The notes under the pieces are model-generated. The model had not been told where the DNA came from. It searched no databases and was given only the letters and a program-made list of their open reading frames with translations. From positions 1,178,001 through 1,242,000 of the forward strand of contig NZ_BLJE01000001.1 of NCBI RefSeq assembly GCF_009811795.1: DNA of 64,000 nucleotides. The letters are read 5' to 3'. The DNA comes from Litoreibacter roseus. Its GTDB lineage: Bacteria; Pseudomonadota; Alphaproteobacteria; Rhodobacterales; Rhodobacteraceae. The position numbers were made by a program, and so were the translations under genes. Positions 52,628 through 61,413 of this stretch are shown here, piece by piece; within the stretch, counting starts at the first letter, position 1; every line of letters starts with the position of its first letter.

Positions 52628-53992
52628 ATGCCCGGCACTCTGAGCTTTGACGATCTAAAATCCCGTGTCTCTGATGGCAGCATCGACACGGTGCTTGTTT
52701 GTCTGGTGGACATGCAGGGGCGGCTGATGGGCAAGCGGTTCCACGCCGCGAATTTCATCGAAATCTCTTACGATGAAACCCATTGCTGCAATTATCTGCT
52801 GGCCACGGATCTGGAGATGGCTACGCCGGATGGCTACGCCTCGACCAGCTGGCAATCGGGCTATGGCGACTACGTGATGAAGCCTGATCGGGAAACGATC
52901 CGACCCGTGCCGTGGCTTGAAGGCACGGCGATGGTCCTCTGTGATGTCTTGGACCATCACACGCATGACCCGGTGCCGCATGCGCCTCGGGCGGTTCTTA
53001 AAAAGCAGATCGCTCGGCTGGAGGCTCTTGGGTTCACCGCCATGATGGCGACTGAGCTGGAGTTTTTCCTGTTTGAGCGCAGCTTTGATGCCTTGCGCAA
53101 AGACGGCTACCGAAACCTTGATCCGATCAGCGGATACAACGAAGATTACCACATTCTCCAGACCACTAAGGAAGAGGTCGTGATGCGCCCGTTGCGCAAT
53201 CACCTCTACGCCGCTGGCCTGCCCGTCGAAAATACGAAGGGCGAGGCCGAAGCCGGGCAGGAAGAGTTGAACATCCGCTACGCCCCGGCGCTGGATTGCG
53301 CCGACCATCATACAATTGCGAAACACGCTGTTAAGGAGATCGCTTGGCAGGCTGGGCATGCAGCAACGTTCCTGCCAAAGTGGTCCGCCGACCGGGTCGG
53401 CAGTTCCAGCCATGTCCATCAGTCGCTTTGGAAGGACAAAATCGCGCTGTTTCAGGACAGCGAGGATCCTTTGGGGATGTCTGATTTGATGAAGCACTAT
53501 ATGGCAGGGCTGATCGCCTATGCGCCGGAGTACATGGTTTTCCTGGCTCCCTATGTGAACAGCTACAAGCGCTTCGCCAAAGGGACATTTGCACCCACTA
53601 AAACCGTCTGGTCCGTGGACAATCGCACCGCGGGGTTCCGGCTGTGCGGTGTGGGAACCAAGGGCGTGCGGGTAGAATGCAGGATCGGTGGATCCGACCT
53701 GAATCCCTACCTTGCGCAGGCTGGGATGCTGGCTGCGGGTATAAAAGGCATTGAAGACAAGATGGAATTGGCGCCCGCAACCAAGGGGGACGTGTATGAG
53801 GATGCCGACGCACAGGAAATTCCGCGCACCCTGCGTGCGGCAACGGAAACACTGCAAGGCTCTGCGATGTTGCGGGCGGCGATGGGGGATGACGTGATCG
53901 ACCACTACACCCGTGCAGCAGAGTGGGAACAGGAAGAATACGACCGCGCCGTGACCGATTGGGAAATCGCACGCGGCTTTGAGAGGGCTTGA
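52628..53992 (+). CDS. Glutamine-synthetase-family ligase (GlnT/PuuA-like gamma-glutamylamide synthetase)
   Basis: A 454-residue type I glutamine synthetase fold enzyme. N-terminal beta-grasp with VCLVDMQGRLMGKRF; catalytic metal site MATELEFFLFE, then NIRYAPALDCADHH and SSSHVHQSLWKD; ATP and glutamate sites NRTAGFRLCGVGTKGVRVECRIGGSDLNPYL. True glutamine synthetase normally has NRSA...RIP and an adenylylation loop; this form diverges there, as in PuuA, IpuC and GlnA4 enzymes that join glutamate to amines rather than ammonia. In the operon it would gamma-glutamylate the imported amine; that substrate is an inference. ALDH and Fe-ADH genes follow at once. Confidence 0.88.
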   Translation: MPGTLSFDDLKSRVSDGSIDTVLVCLVDMQGRLMGKRFHAANFIEISYDETHCCNYLLATDLEMATPDGYASTSWQSGYGDYVMKPDRETIRPVPWLEGTAMVLCDVLDHHTHDPVPHAPRAVLKKQIARLEALGFTAMMATELEFFLFERSFDALRKDGYRNLDPISGYNEDYHILQTTKEEVVMRPLRNHLYAAGLPVENTKGEAEAGQEELNIRYAPALDCADHHTIAKHAVKEIAWQAGHAATFLPKWSADRVGSSSHVHQSLWKDKIALFQDSEDPLGMSDLMKHYMAGLIAYAPEYMVFLAPYVNSYKRFAKGTFAPTKTVWSVDNRTAGFRLCGVGTKGVRVECRIGGSDLNPYLAQAGMLAAGIKGIEDKMELAPATKGDVYEDADAQEIPRTLRAATETLQGSAMLRAAMGDDVIDHYTRAAEWEQEEYDRAVTDWEIARGFERA

Positions 53993-53995
53993 GCC

Positions 53996-55366
53996 ATGAT
54001 CCGTTGTATCTCGCCAATTGACGGCTCCGTTTATGCGGAGCGTGAAACGTTGTCTTTCGGTGACGCGCAATCTGCCGTGACCCGCGCGCGCGCGGCGCAA
54101 TCCGAATGGGCGGCGCAGTCCCTCGCGGACCGTATTGCCCGTGTCCGGGAAGGCGTCGCGAATGTTGGCGCGATGAACGACGAGATCGTGGAGGAACTGG
54201 CGTGGCAGATGGGACGTCCGATCCGATACGGCGGCGAGTTTGGCGGCTTCGAGGAGCGCGCCACCCATATGGCCGATATCGCCGCCGAAGCACTGGCGCC
54301 TATTCAGATCGAGAACAGCGCTGCGTTTCGCCGGATTATCAAGCGGGTCCCGCATGGGATTGTTCTGGTCGTGGCCCCTTGGAACTATCCCTACATGACG
54401 GCCATCAATACGGTGGCCCCCGCGCTGATTGCGGGGAATGCTGTGATGCTCAAGCACGCCTCCCAAACCCCGCTGGTGGGCGAACGGATGGCGCAGGCGT
54501 TTCATGACGCGGGTATACCTGAAGAAGTTTTCCAGAACGTTTTTCTGGATCACCAGACCACTTCGGATCTGATCGCGCGCAGATCATTCGACTTTGTCAA
54601 TTTTACCGGGTCTGTTGAGGGCGGCAAAGCGATGGAACAGGCCGCAGCTGGCACGTTTGCGAGCATGGGGTTGGAGCTCGGCGGAAAAGATCCAGGCTAC
54701 GTTATGGATGACGCGGATCTGGATGTCGCGGTCGATACGCTCATAGACGGGGCCATGTTCAACTCGGGCCAATGCTGCTGCGGCATCGAGCGCATCTATG
54801 TGGTTGAGAGCCTGTTTGATGCGTTCGTTGAGAAGGCCGTCGCGCTGGTCAATACGTATAAGCTGGGCAACCCACTCGACCCCGAAACAACCCTTGGTCC
54901 TATGGCACAGGCGCGCTTTGCCGACCATGTTCGCGCACAAACGGCCGAGGCCATTGCGGCGGGGGCGACGGCTCATATCGACACCACGCTGTTCCCGCAG
55001 GACGGAGGTGCGTACCTGATGCCGCAGATCCTGACAAATGTGGATCACTCCATGCGTGTTATGCAGGAAGAAAGTTTTGGACCGGTCGTGGGGGTAATGC
55101 CCGTCAAGGGCGACGCTGAGGCAGTTCAGCTGATGAACGACAGTAGCTACGGCCTGACCGCATCCCTTTGGACAAAGGACGTCGCGCGGGCGGAGCGGAT
55201 TGCAGATCAGATCGAGACGGGGACCGTCTTCATGAACCGCGCGGATTACCTTGATCCGGGCCTGTGCTGGACCGGTTGCAAGGACACGGGCCGCGGCGGT
55301 GGGTTGTCCATGATCGGTTACCACACCCTGACACGCCCGAAATCCTACCACCTGAAGAAAGCCTGA
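53996..55366 (+). CDS. Aldehyde dehydrogenase family protein
   Basis: A 456-residue NAD(P)-dependent enzyme that turns an aldehyde into an acid. Catalytic C261 in FNSGQCCCGIERI and general base E227 in MGLELGGKDP; the cofactor segment is VVAPWNYPYMTAINTVAPAL, and the late NDSSYGLTASLWTKD is conserved. The ATG at 53996 comes 3 bases after the ligase stop and its own stop is 4 bases before the alcohol dehydrogenase start. In context it probably oxidises the aldehyde made by the next enzyme while still bearing the gamma-glutamyl group. It is in the succinate-semialdehyde-like branch but the substrate is not proven. Confidence 0.92.
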   Translation: MIRCISPIDGSVYAERETLSFGDAQSAVTRARAAQSEWAAQSLADRIARVREGVANVGAMNDEIVEELAWQMGRPIRYGGEFGGFEERATHMADIAAEALAPIQIENSAAFRRIIKRVPHGIVLVVAPWNYPYMTAINTVAPALIAGNAVMLKHASQTPLVGERMAQAFHDAGIPEEVFQNVFLDHQTTSDLIARRSFDFVNFTGSVEGGKAMEQAAAGTFASMGLELGGKDPGYVMDDADLDVAVDTLIDGAMFNSGQCCCGIERIYVVESLFDAFVEKAVALVNTYKLGNPLDPETTLGPMAQARFADHVRAQTAEAIAAGATAHIDTTLFPQDGGAYLMPQILTNVDHSMRVMQEESFGPVVGVMPVKGDAEAVQLMNDSSYGLTASLWTKDVARAERIADQIETGTVFMNRADYLDPGLCWTGCKDTGRGGGLSMIGYHTLTRPKSYHLKKA

Positions 55367-55370
55367 GCCC

Positions 55371-56516
55371 ATGTCCCTGATTGCTAACTGGTCTTACCCA
55401 ACCGCCATTCGCTTTGGGGCAGGGCGGATATCGGAGATCGCCGACGCGTGCGCGACTGCCGGGATGAAGAAGCCATTGCTGGTGACCGATAAGGGGTTGG
55501 CCGACATGGCAATCACCCGGCAGACTTTGGATCTGATGGAGGCGGCAGGACTGGGCCGCGCGATGTTCTCTGATGTTGATCCCAATCCAACCGAGCTCAA
55601 CGCTGACGCCGGGATCGGCGCTTTCAAGGATGGCGTCCACGACGGAGTGATAGCATTCGGCGGGGGCTCCGGGCTTGATCTGGGCAAGCTGGTTGCGTTC
55701 ATGGCGGGCCAAACGCGGCCGATTTGGGATTTTGAGGATATTGGCGATTGGTGGACCCGCGCGGATGCGGACGCCATTGCGCCCATCGTGGCTGTTCCCA
55801 CTACGGCTGGCACCGGGTCCGAGGTCGGGCGGGCCAGTGTTATCACCAACAGCCAAACTCACGAGAAGAAGATCATCTTCCATCCCAAATTTTTGCCGAG
55901 CGTTGTGATTTGCGATCCCGAACTGACCGTCGGAATGCCCAAGATGATTACGGCAGGCACGGGCATGGACGCTTTCGCCCATTGTCTGGAGGCGTATTGC
56001 TCGCCGCACTATCATCCCATGTCCCAAGGCATTGCGTTGGAGGGGATGCGGCTCGTGAAAGAAAACCTTCTTGTGGCGTATCACGAGGGCGGCAACCTCG
56101 AGGCGCGCGGGCATATGATGTCAGCGGCTGCGATGGGTGCGACCGCGTTTCAAAAGGGTCTGGGCGCGATCCACGCGTTGTCCCATCCTGTTGGCGCTGT
56201 CCATCACACGCACCACGGCACGACCAACGCGGTCGTTATGCAAAATGTGTTGTCCTTCAACAGGCCTGCCATTGACGCGCGGATCGAACAGGCTGCGCAT
56301 TATCTTGGGATCGAGGGCGGGTTTGACGGGTTTTATACCTATGTCGGCGATTTAATTGCGGAACTCGGCATTCCGAAGACGTTGACCGGTCTTGGCGTCC
56401 GGGATCCCGACGTTGAAGCGCTGGTGGCCTCAGCCCTGCGGGATCCAAGTTGCGGCGGCAATCCAATTGAGATGACCGAGACAAACACGCGAGAGCTTTT
56501 GCTGGCCTGTCTTTAG
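55371..56516 (+). CDS. Iron-containing alcohol dehydrogenase
   Basis: A 381-residue group III metal alcohol dehydrogenase. Metal ligands match E. coli FucO D196/H200/H263/H277: D200 and H204 in GMDAFAHCLEAY, H268 in AIHALSHPVGAV and H282 in HTHHGTTN. NAD-binding glycines are in AFGGGSGLDLGK (96-107). It interconverts an alcohol and aldehyde in the cytosol. As the last gene of the operon, with ALDH upstream, it likely feeds an amino-alcohol-derived intermediate to it. 4-hydroxybutyrate dehydrogenase is another possible role of this family. ATG at 55371 has no strong ribosome site but is coupled to ALDH. Confidence 0.92.
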   Translation: MSLIANWSYPTAIRFGAGRISEIADACATAGMKKPLLVTDKGLADMAITRQTLDLMEAAGLGRAMFSDVDPNPTELNADAGIGAFKDGVHDGVIAFGGGSGLDLGKLVAFMAGQTRPIWDFEDIGDWWTRADADAIAPIVAVPTTAGTGSEVGRASVITNSQTHEKKIIFHPKFLPSVVICDPELTVGMPKMITAGTGMDAFAHCLEAYCSPHYHPMSQGIALEGMRLVKENLLVAYHEGGNLEARGHMMSAAAMGATAFQKGLGAIHALSHPVGAVHHTHHGTTNAVVMQNVLSFNRPAIDARIEQAAHYLGIEGGFDGFYTYVGDLIAELGIPKTLTGLGVRDPDVEALVASALRDPSCGGNPIEMTETNTRELLLACL

Positions 56517-56568
56517 GACACATAACATCAGCAAAGATCTGCGCGTCAGGAAAAAGAGTTCTGTCAGT

Positions 56569-56582
56569 TTGTCTTGGCTCAA
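56569..56582. promoter_or_regulatory. Possible FnrL-type site upstream of hemN
   Basis: TTGTCTTGGCTCAA has the outer TTG and CAA and the spacing of the FNR consensus TTGAT-N4-ATCAA but differs at the inner positions. It ends 34 bases before the hemN start. Oxygen control of hemN by FnrL is known in Rhodobacter, so it is a reasonable but weak candidate. Confidence 0.35.
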
Positions 56583-56616
56583 ATCGGATGCCTCCGGGGA
56601 TCTGTTAAAATGGGGC

Positions 56617-57972
56617 ATGGACACACTCACCCACCTCCGCAAGCTTGGCCTTTTTAGCGCGCGCGTGCCGCGCTACACGAGCTATCCCACCGCACCCGTG
56701 TTCTCGACCGCAACAGGTGCCTCTTTCCAAACGAAATGCATGGAACGGCTGGATCCGTCAGAACCCGTTTCCGTCTATGTTCATATCCCGTTTTGCGAAA
56801 GGCTCTGCTGGTTTTGCGCATGTCGCACGCAGGGGACGACATCGCTTGCACCGGTTGAGCGGTATGTGGATGCGTCGATCGCCGAACTCGACTTGTGGCG
56901 CGATGCGCTGCCGGAGGATCTGCGAATGGGGCGGCTGCATTGGGGGGGTGGCACGCCCACGATTATGACGCCCGCGATGATCCATAAGCTCGGTGCGGCA
57001 CTCAGGGCGGCGTTGCCAGCGGCGGCGCCGTTCGAGTTTTCTGTCGAGATCGATCCGACCGCTGTGGATGCCGCAAAGATCGCTGCGCTGACGGCGGAGG
57101 GAATGACACGTGCGAGCATAGGCATTCAGGATTTCGCGCCAGAAGTCCAAGGAGCCATTGGCAGGGAGCAGTCTTTTGAAGCCACGCAGCGCTGTGTTGA
57201 TATGCTGCGCGATGCCGGGATTACCTCACTCAACACGGATCTGGTTTACGGCCTTCCGCATCAGACCGAAGAAAGGCTCGCCGAAACCATTGAACAGGTG
57301 CTGGCGCTGAATGCTGACCGGATCGCGCTTTTTGGCTATGCGCATGTGCCAACGATGGCAAAACGCCAGACGCTGGTGGATGAAACCGCACTGCCTGACG
57401 ACGAAGCACGGTTTCATTTGGCGAATTTTGCGGCCCTTCGGTTACGCAAAGTCGGGTTTGAGCAGATCGGCATTGACCATTTTGCACGACCTGACGACAG
57501 CTTGTCCGTTGCCAAGCGGGCCAAGAAACTCAAGCGTAATTTCCAAGGCTATACGGACGACACGTGCCCGACGCTTTTGGGTCTTGGGGCCTCTTCGATC
57601 TCACGCTTCAGGCAAGGGTATGTCCAGAATGCATCCGCGACAGCTGCGTATCTCAAGCGGATTGACGCAGGGCAACTGGCCGGCCACCGTGGACATTTCC
57701 ACACCGCCGAGGACCGGTTGCGCGGTCGCGCGATTGAGATGCTGATGTGCGAGTTTCACATTGATCTGGACATCCTCGAAGAGGAGTTTGGCGCAATGGT
57801 CTCGATCCTCGGTCCGATCCATGACGCCGTCTTGCGAAAGTTTCCAGGCTTGGTCAGCTTACGCGAACCTGTGTTGGCAATCGCGCCGCAAGGTCGTCCG
57901 TTGGTGCGCATGATCGCTCATTGCTATGACGCCTACACGCCCTATGGGGTAAACTATTCCAAAGCGTCCTGA
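56617..57972 (+). CDS. hemN: Oxygen-independent coproporphyrinogen III dehydrogenase
   Basis: Radical SAM enzyme of anaerobic haem synthesis, 451 residues. The cluster motif C-x3-C-x2-C-x-C is C60, C64, C67 and C69 in PFCERLCWFCACRTQG, diagnostic of HemN. GGGTP, NTDLVYGLPHQT, YTDDTCPTLLGLGASSIS and a C-terminal HemN domain are present. It decarboxylates coproporphyrinogen III to protoporphyrinogen IX. The ATG at 56617 is chosen since MDTLTHLRKLGLFSARVPRYTSYP aligns with the family; the frame opens at 56569. It overlaps the convergent Na+ channel gene by 19 bases. Confidence 0.96.
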   Translation: MDTLTHLRKLGLFSARVPRYTSYPTAPVFSTATGASFQTKCMERLDPSEPVSVYVHIPFCERLCWFCACRTQGTTSLAPVERYVDASIAELDLWRDALPEDLRMGRLHWGGGTPTIMTPAMIHKLGAALRAALPAAAPFEFSVEIDPTAVDAAKIAALTAEGMTRASIGIQDFAPEVQGAIGREQSFEATQRCVDMLRDAGITSLNTDLVYGLPHQTEERLAETIEQVLALNADRIALFGYAHVPTMAKRQTLVDETALPDDEARFHLANFAALRLRKVGFEQIGIDHFARPDDSLSVAKRAKKLKRNFQGYTDDTCPTLLGLGASSISRFRQGYVQNASATAAYLKRIDAGQLAGHRGHFHTAEDRLRGRAIEMLMCEFHIDLDILEEEFGAMVSILGPIHDAVLRKFPGLVSLREPVLAIAPQGRPLVRMIAHCYDAYTPYGVNYSKAS

Positions 57973-58775
57973 CGCTTGGCGGCGCTTGGCTCAGCGCCGT
58001 CCCTAGAAAGGCCTGCCAACTGGGTTTCTATGCGGTCCAGCCGGGACAAAAGTTCGGTCCGGTGATGGGCGGTTTCGTCCACCGCCTCACGGCCGCCGAC
58101 CTCTTGCATCGAATTGACGATCAGACCGACAAGCAAGTTCACGATCGAGAACGTCGTAACCAGGATAAAAGGGACGAAGAACATCCAGGCTTGCGGATGG
58201 ACCTCCATGACCGGACGTACAATGCCCATGGACCAGCTTTCCAGCGTCATGATCTGAAACAACGAATAGGCCGATGCTCCAAGCGAGCCGAAGAACTCTG
58301 GATGGGAGCCCCCGAAGAGCTTCGTTGCGATGACCGAGGCCACGTAGAAAATGATGCTCATCAGGATGACGACTGATCCCATGCCCGGTAAGGCAGAGAC
58401 GAGACCTTCCACCACTTTCCGCAAGCTCGGAGACACCGAGATAACCCGCAGCAGACGCAAGATGCGCAGCGCTCGTAGCACCGAGAGACCCTGACCGGTT
58501 GGCAGCAGCGCAATCGCGACGATCGTAAAATCGAAGAGGTTCCAGCCATTTCTGAAGAACCGTGTGCCACGCGCAAACAGCTTCAGACCGATCTCTGCCA
58601 CAAAGATCGCGAGGCAGAGATTGTCTAGTAAAATCAGGAGACTGCCGAACTGATCCATCAGGGTTGCAGATGTCTCCATCCCCAAAATGATCGAATTGAA
58701 CAGGATTACACCCAGAATAAACCGGGTGACAAACGGCGTATCAAGCCACTGGTCTACCTTGTCACGAAATGTCAT
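57954..58775 (-). CDS. Bacterial voltage-gated sodium channel (NaChBac family)
   Basis: A 273-residue six-TM ion channel subunit that assembles as a homotetramer. S4 voltage sensor with R101, R104, R107 and R110 in LRALRILRLLRVIS; the selectivity filter is T177-L-E-S-W-S-M183, the form of NavMs and other marine Nav channels, with E179 as the key residue. A C-terminal coiled coil (ETAHHRTELLSRLDRIETQL) holds the tetramer. It lets Na+ in on depolarisation; links to motility or pH homeostasis are known in alkaliphilic Bacillus. Its start overlaps mnhG by 14 bases, so it is the last gene of the Mrp operon. Confidence 0.94.
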   Translation of the reverse strand: MTFRDKVDQWLDTPFVTRFILGVILFNSIILGMETSATLMDQFGSLLILLDNLCLAIFVAEIGLKLFARGTRFFRNGWNLFDFTIVAIALLPTGQGLSVLRALRILRLLRVISVSPSLRKVVEGLVSALPGMGSVVILMSIIFYVASVIATKLFGGSHPEFFGSLGASAYSLFQIMTLESWSMGIVRPVMEVHPQAWMFFVPFILVTTFSIVNLLVGLIVNSMQEVGGREAVDETAHHRTELLSRLDRIETQLAGLSRDGAEPSAAKRQDALE

Positions 58776-59136
58776 GACCGTCTTTGCTTGTGGCCTCTTG
58801 CGGGGTGGATCTCACCGTTTCAGGCTCTGCCACCATGTCGTCGGGCCGACGCCACATGGGTACGCCAGTGCGCAAGGCTGCACGTCCGATCATATGGCCT
58901 GCAATGGGGGCTGTCAGAAGAAGAAAAACGACGATTGCCACGACGCGCAGAATGATGGGACCTTCAGCGAAATGAATCGCGACGCCCAACATGATCAATC
59001 CCGTGCTCAACGTACCGACCTTTGTGGAGGCATGCATACGGATCAGGATGTCCGGTAACCGCAAAAGACCGACTGATGCAATGATCGCGAAGAGTCCGCC
59101 GAGAAGAAGGAAGAGGCCAACAATGACGTCTATCAT
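58762..59136 (-). CDS. mnhG: Na+/H+ antiporter subunit G
   Basis: A 124-residue protein of the Mrp/Mnh complex with three TM segments and the PhaG/MnhG pattern IIASVGLLRLPDILIRMHASTKVGTLS. The C-terminal extension (about 30 residues, basic and polar) is longer than usual. Start and end overlap mnhF (4 bases) and the channel gene (14 bases). It is needed for a working antiporter complex. Confidence 0.95.
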   Translation of the reverse strand: MIDVIVGLFLLLGGLFAIIASVGLLRLPDILIRMHASTKVGTLSTGLIMLGVAIHFAEGPIILRVVAIVVFLLLTAPIAGHMIGRAALRTGVPMWRRPDDMVAEPETVRSTPQEATSKDGHDIS

Positions 59137-59438
59137 GACGCTTCCTCTTTCGCCGACAGCCGCTTCTTGCGGCGCTCAGCAAACCGGGCCAGTGCGGCCG
59201 TCGCAAGAAAGCCCACAAGCGCCAGAACCAATGCGACGTCCAGAAAGGCCTTGTCGTTTGATTTGATCGCCGCCAGCCCGCAGAACGCGATAATCGCGAC
59301 GGTCATCATGTCCAAAGCCACCACGCGGTCTGGCAGACTTGGTCCGCGCGCCAACCGGATAAACGCGAGGGCGACCGCAAGGATCACCATTCCGAAGCTG
59401 AGATCGACGGCGAGTGTCAAAAATTCGGTGCCTGTCAT
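59133..59438 (-). CDS. mnhF: Na+/H+ antiporter subunit F
   Basis: A 101-residue membrane protein with three TM segments and the MnhF core FIRLARGPSLPDRVVALDMMTV, then GLAAIKSNDKAFLDVALVLALVGFL. The C-terminus is basic. Its stop overlaps the mnhG start (ATGA) and its ATG shares base 59438 with the mnhE stop. MnhF is a small but essential part of the Mrp complex. Confidence 0.95.
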   Translation of the reverse strand: MTGTEFLTLAVDLSFGMVILAVALAFIRLARGPSLPDRVVALDMMTVAIIAFCGLAAIKSNDKAFLDVALVLALVGFLATAALARFAERRKKRLSAKEEAS

Positions 59439-59917
59439 CAGTCCTCTATTGCCTCCCGCACCCAGCGTTCCATTCCGTTCTTCAACTGCTGACGGATCTC
59501 GTCAGGGTCATCGGCAAACATTGCATGGACAAGCAACGTTTTCTTATCGTCTGACACGTCAATGCTGAGCGTTCCTGGTGTCAGCGAGATCAGGTTGGTG
59601 ACCAGCAGGATGCCCGCATCGGTCTTCACATCAAGCGGTACGTCGATCAGCATCGGTGTCGCCAGATGGCGGGGCGTTAGCACGTCCCAGATCACCTGAA
59701 CGCTCGAGACGACAAGTTCGTAATGAAACATTACAACCAGCCGCACCCAATAATAGACCCGTAAGAAATAACGATCTGTTCCGCCGATCAGCGGCTGCAG
59801 AACCCATAGGATGACGTAGCCCAACACGAAGCCAGTGAAGAGCGTGAATAGGCTGAGACTACCCGCCAATGCGGCCCAGCAGGCGGCCAAGAGGATATTG
59901 GTCGTGAACGTGTTCAT
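59438..59917 (-). CDS. mnhE: Na+/H+ antiporter subunit E
   Basis: A 159-residue membrane protein: TM segments at the start (FTTNILLAACWAALAG), then the MnhE/PhaE motif YYWVRLVVMFHYELVVSSVQVIW and LLVTNLISLTPGTLSIDVSDD, with a soluble C-terminal part. The ATG at 59917 overlaps the mnhD stop (ATGA), and so I reject the long frame from 60205. It binds between the proton-pumping subunits and the small ones in the complex. Confidence 0.95.
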   Translation of the reverse strand: MNTFTTNILLAACWAALAGSLSLFTLFTGFVLGYVILWVLQPLIGGTDRYFLRVYYWVRLVVMFHYELVVSSVQVIWDVLTPRHLATPMLIDVPLDVKTDAGILLVTNLISLTPGTLSIDVSDDKKTLLVHAMFADDPDEIRQQLKNGMERWVREAIED

Positions 59918-61413
59918 TCGGACCCTCCCAAAACGGCGGTGACGTAGGCGGTGGGATCGAGAAGCTGAGCCGCCGAGGCCTCGGCAAGCGCAACGAACGG
60001 TTGCGGGAAGAACCCGATGATGATCGTCAGCGTCGCAAGAAATCCAACGGGCAGCAAGAGCGCTGCGCGCGTGGGCCCGTCCAGCTTGTCCGGTGTCGGA
60101 TCGATGCCCTCTGGATGTTTCTTCCAGAACGCCTCTGCCCAGATTTTCGTCATCGAATAGATCGTAAGCAGGCCCACAGCCAACGCAACGCCAGCAAGGA
60201 TCCACGCTTCAACCTCAAGCGTCGCTTGCACCAGAACGTATTTCGCCCAGAACCCCGACAGGGGCGGGAAGCCCGCGAGTGAGAAGGCCGGGATCAAAAA
60301 CAGAACCGCCAGCAGCGGCGCGGATTTATAAAGTCCACCTATGCGGGACAACTCGGTTGACCCCGTGAGCCTTTGGGCGATGCCCGCGATCAGGAAGAGG
60401 TTGGCTTTCACGACGATGTGGTGAACCAGATAGAACACAGCACCGACCAGTGCGAGCGGGGTATAGAGCGCGAGGCCAAGGATCATGTAGCCGATTTGGC
60501 TCACGATGTGGAACGATAGGATCTTGCGGAAATCACTTTGAGCCGCCGCGCCCAAGACACCTGTGATCATGGTGAGGGCCGCAACCCAAAGCAGGATCTC
60601 ATGGGTGAAACCGATGTCATGATCAAAGACCAGCGTGAACATGCGGATCAAGGCGTAGACGCCAACTTTTGTCAGCAAACCAGCAAAGACTGCGGATACC
60701 GAAAACGCCGGGGTGTGGTAGGCCGCAGGCAGCCAGAAGAACAAGGGGAACAGCGCCGCCTTCACGCCAAATGCGATCATGAACATGACCGCCACAACGG
60801 TCAGCAACCCCTTGTTCTCAACCTCTTCGACGGCGAGTGAAAGATCGGCCAGGTTGAGCGTCCCCGTCATCCCGTAAAGCAATCCAATCCCGCTGAGAAA
60901 CAGGATGGTCGAGACAAGATTGAGGGTGACGTATTTGATGCCCCCGTCGATTTGCTCCTTCCGCCCGCCAAGGATCAACAGACCAAAGGACGAGATCAGC
61001 ATGACCTCGAACCAGACATAAAGATTGAACAGGTCACCGGTCAGGAACGCGCCGACGACCCCAGCGATCAGGACATTGAACAGCGCGTGATAGCCCAACA
61101 TCTCCATCCGGCGGTCAATATCTGCGAGCGCATAGACCGATACCGCAAGCGCGGTGATTGCTGTGATAACGACCATGATCGCGCTGAGCAGGTCGGCCAC
61201 TAATGTGATCCCAAAGGGCGCAGGCCAGTTTCCCATCTGTCCGACGACGACGCCTGCGCGCAATGTCTCCAGCATCAACGAGCCTGCCGCAATCAGCAGG
61301 AGCGCTGAGCCGACGACACTGACCCACCGTCCCGCTGGGTTGGCGCGCAACAAAAACGCGGCGACAGCCGTCAGGAAAGGCAGAACAAGTGGAAGCGTTA
61401 AGGTCCAGCTCAC
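59914..61413 (-). CDS. mnhD: Na+/H+ antiporter subunit D
   Basis: A 499-residue, about 14-TM protein homologous to the proton-pumping subunits NuoL/M/N of complex I. The Proton_antipo_M core shows NLYVWFEVMLISSFGLLILGG with the key Glu on TM5, KAALFPLFFWLPAAYHTPAF with Lys, and IVSQIGYMILGLALYT. It carries out H+ movement in the Mrp complex. Overlaps mnhE by four bases at its end and mnhC by four bases at its start. Confidence 0.96.
   Translation of the reverse strand: MSWTLTLPLVLPFLTAVAAFLLRANPAGRWVSVVGSALLLIAAGSLMLETLRAGVVVGQMGNWPAPFGITLVADLLSAIMVVITAITALAVSVYALADIDRRMEMLGYHALFNVLIAGVVGAFLTGDLFNLYVWFEVMLISSFGLLILGGRKEQIDGGIKYVTLNLVSTILFLSGIGLLYGMTGTLNLADLSLAVEEVENKGLLTVVAVMFMIAFGVKAALFPLFFWLPAAYHTPAFSVSAVFAGLLTKVGVYALIRMFTLVFDHDIGFTHEILLWVAALTMITGVLGAAAQSDFRKILSFHIVSQIGYMILGLALYTPLALVGAVFYLVHHIVVKANLFLIAGIAQRLTGSTELSRIGGLYKSAPLLAVLFLIPAFSLAGFPPLSGFWAKYVLVQATLEVEAWILAGVALAVGLLTIYSMTKIWAEAFWKKHPEGIDPTPDKLDGPTRAALLLPVGFLATLTIIIGFFPQPFVALAEASAAQLLDPTAYVTAVLGGSE

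Noticed and set aside
52655-54553. 632-residue open frame antisense to the ligase and ALDH genes
   Set aside because: Spans two well-supported genes with coupled starts; no motif, no ribosome site.
55230-56114. 294-residue open frame antisense to the ALDH/Fe-ADH junction
   Set aside because: Crosses the end of one gene and the start of another that carries intact metal ligands.
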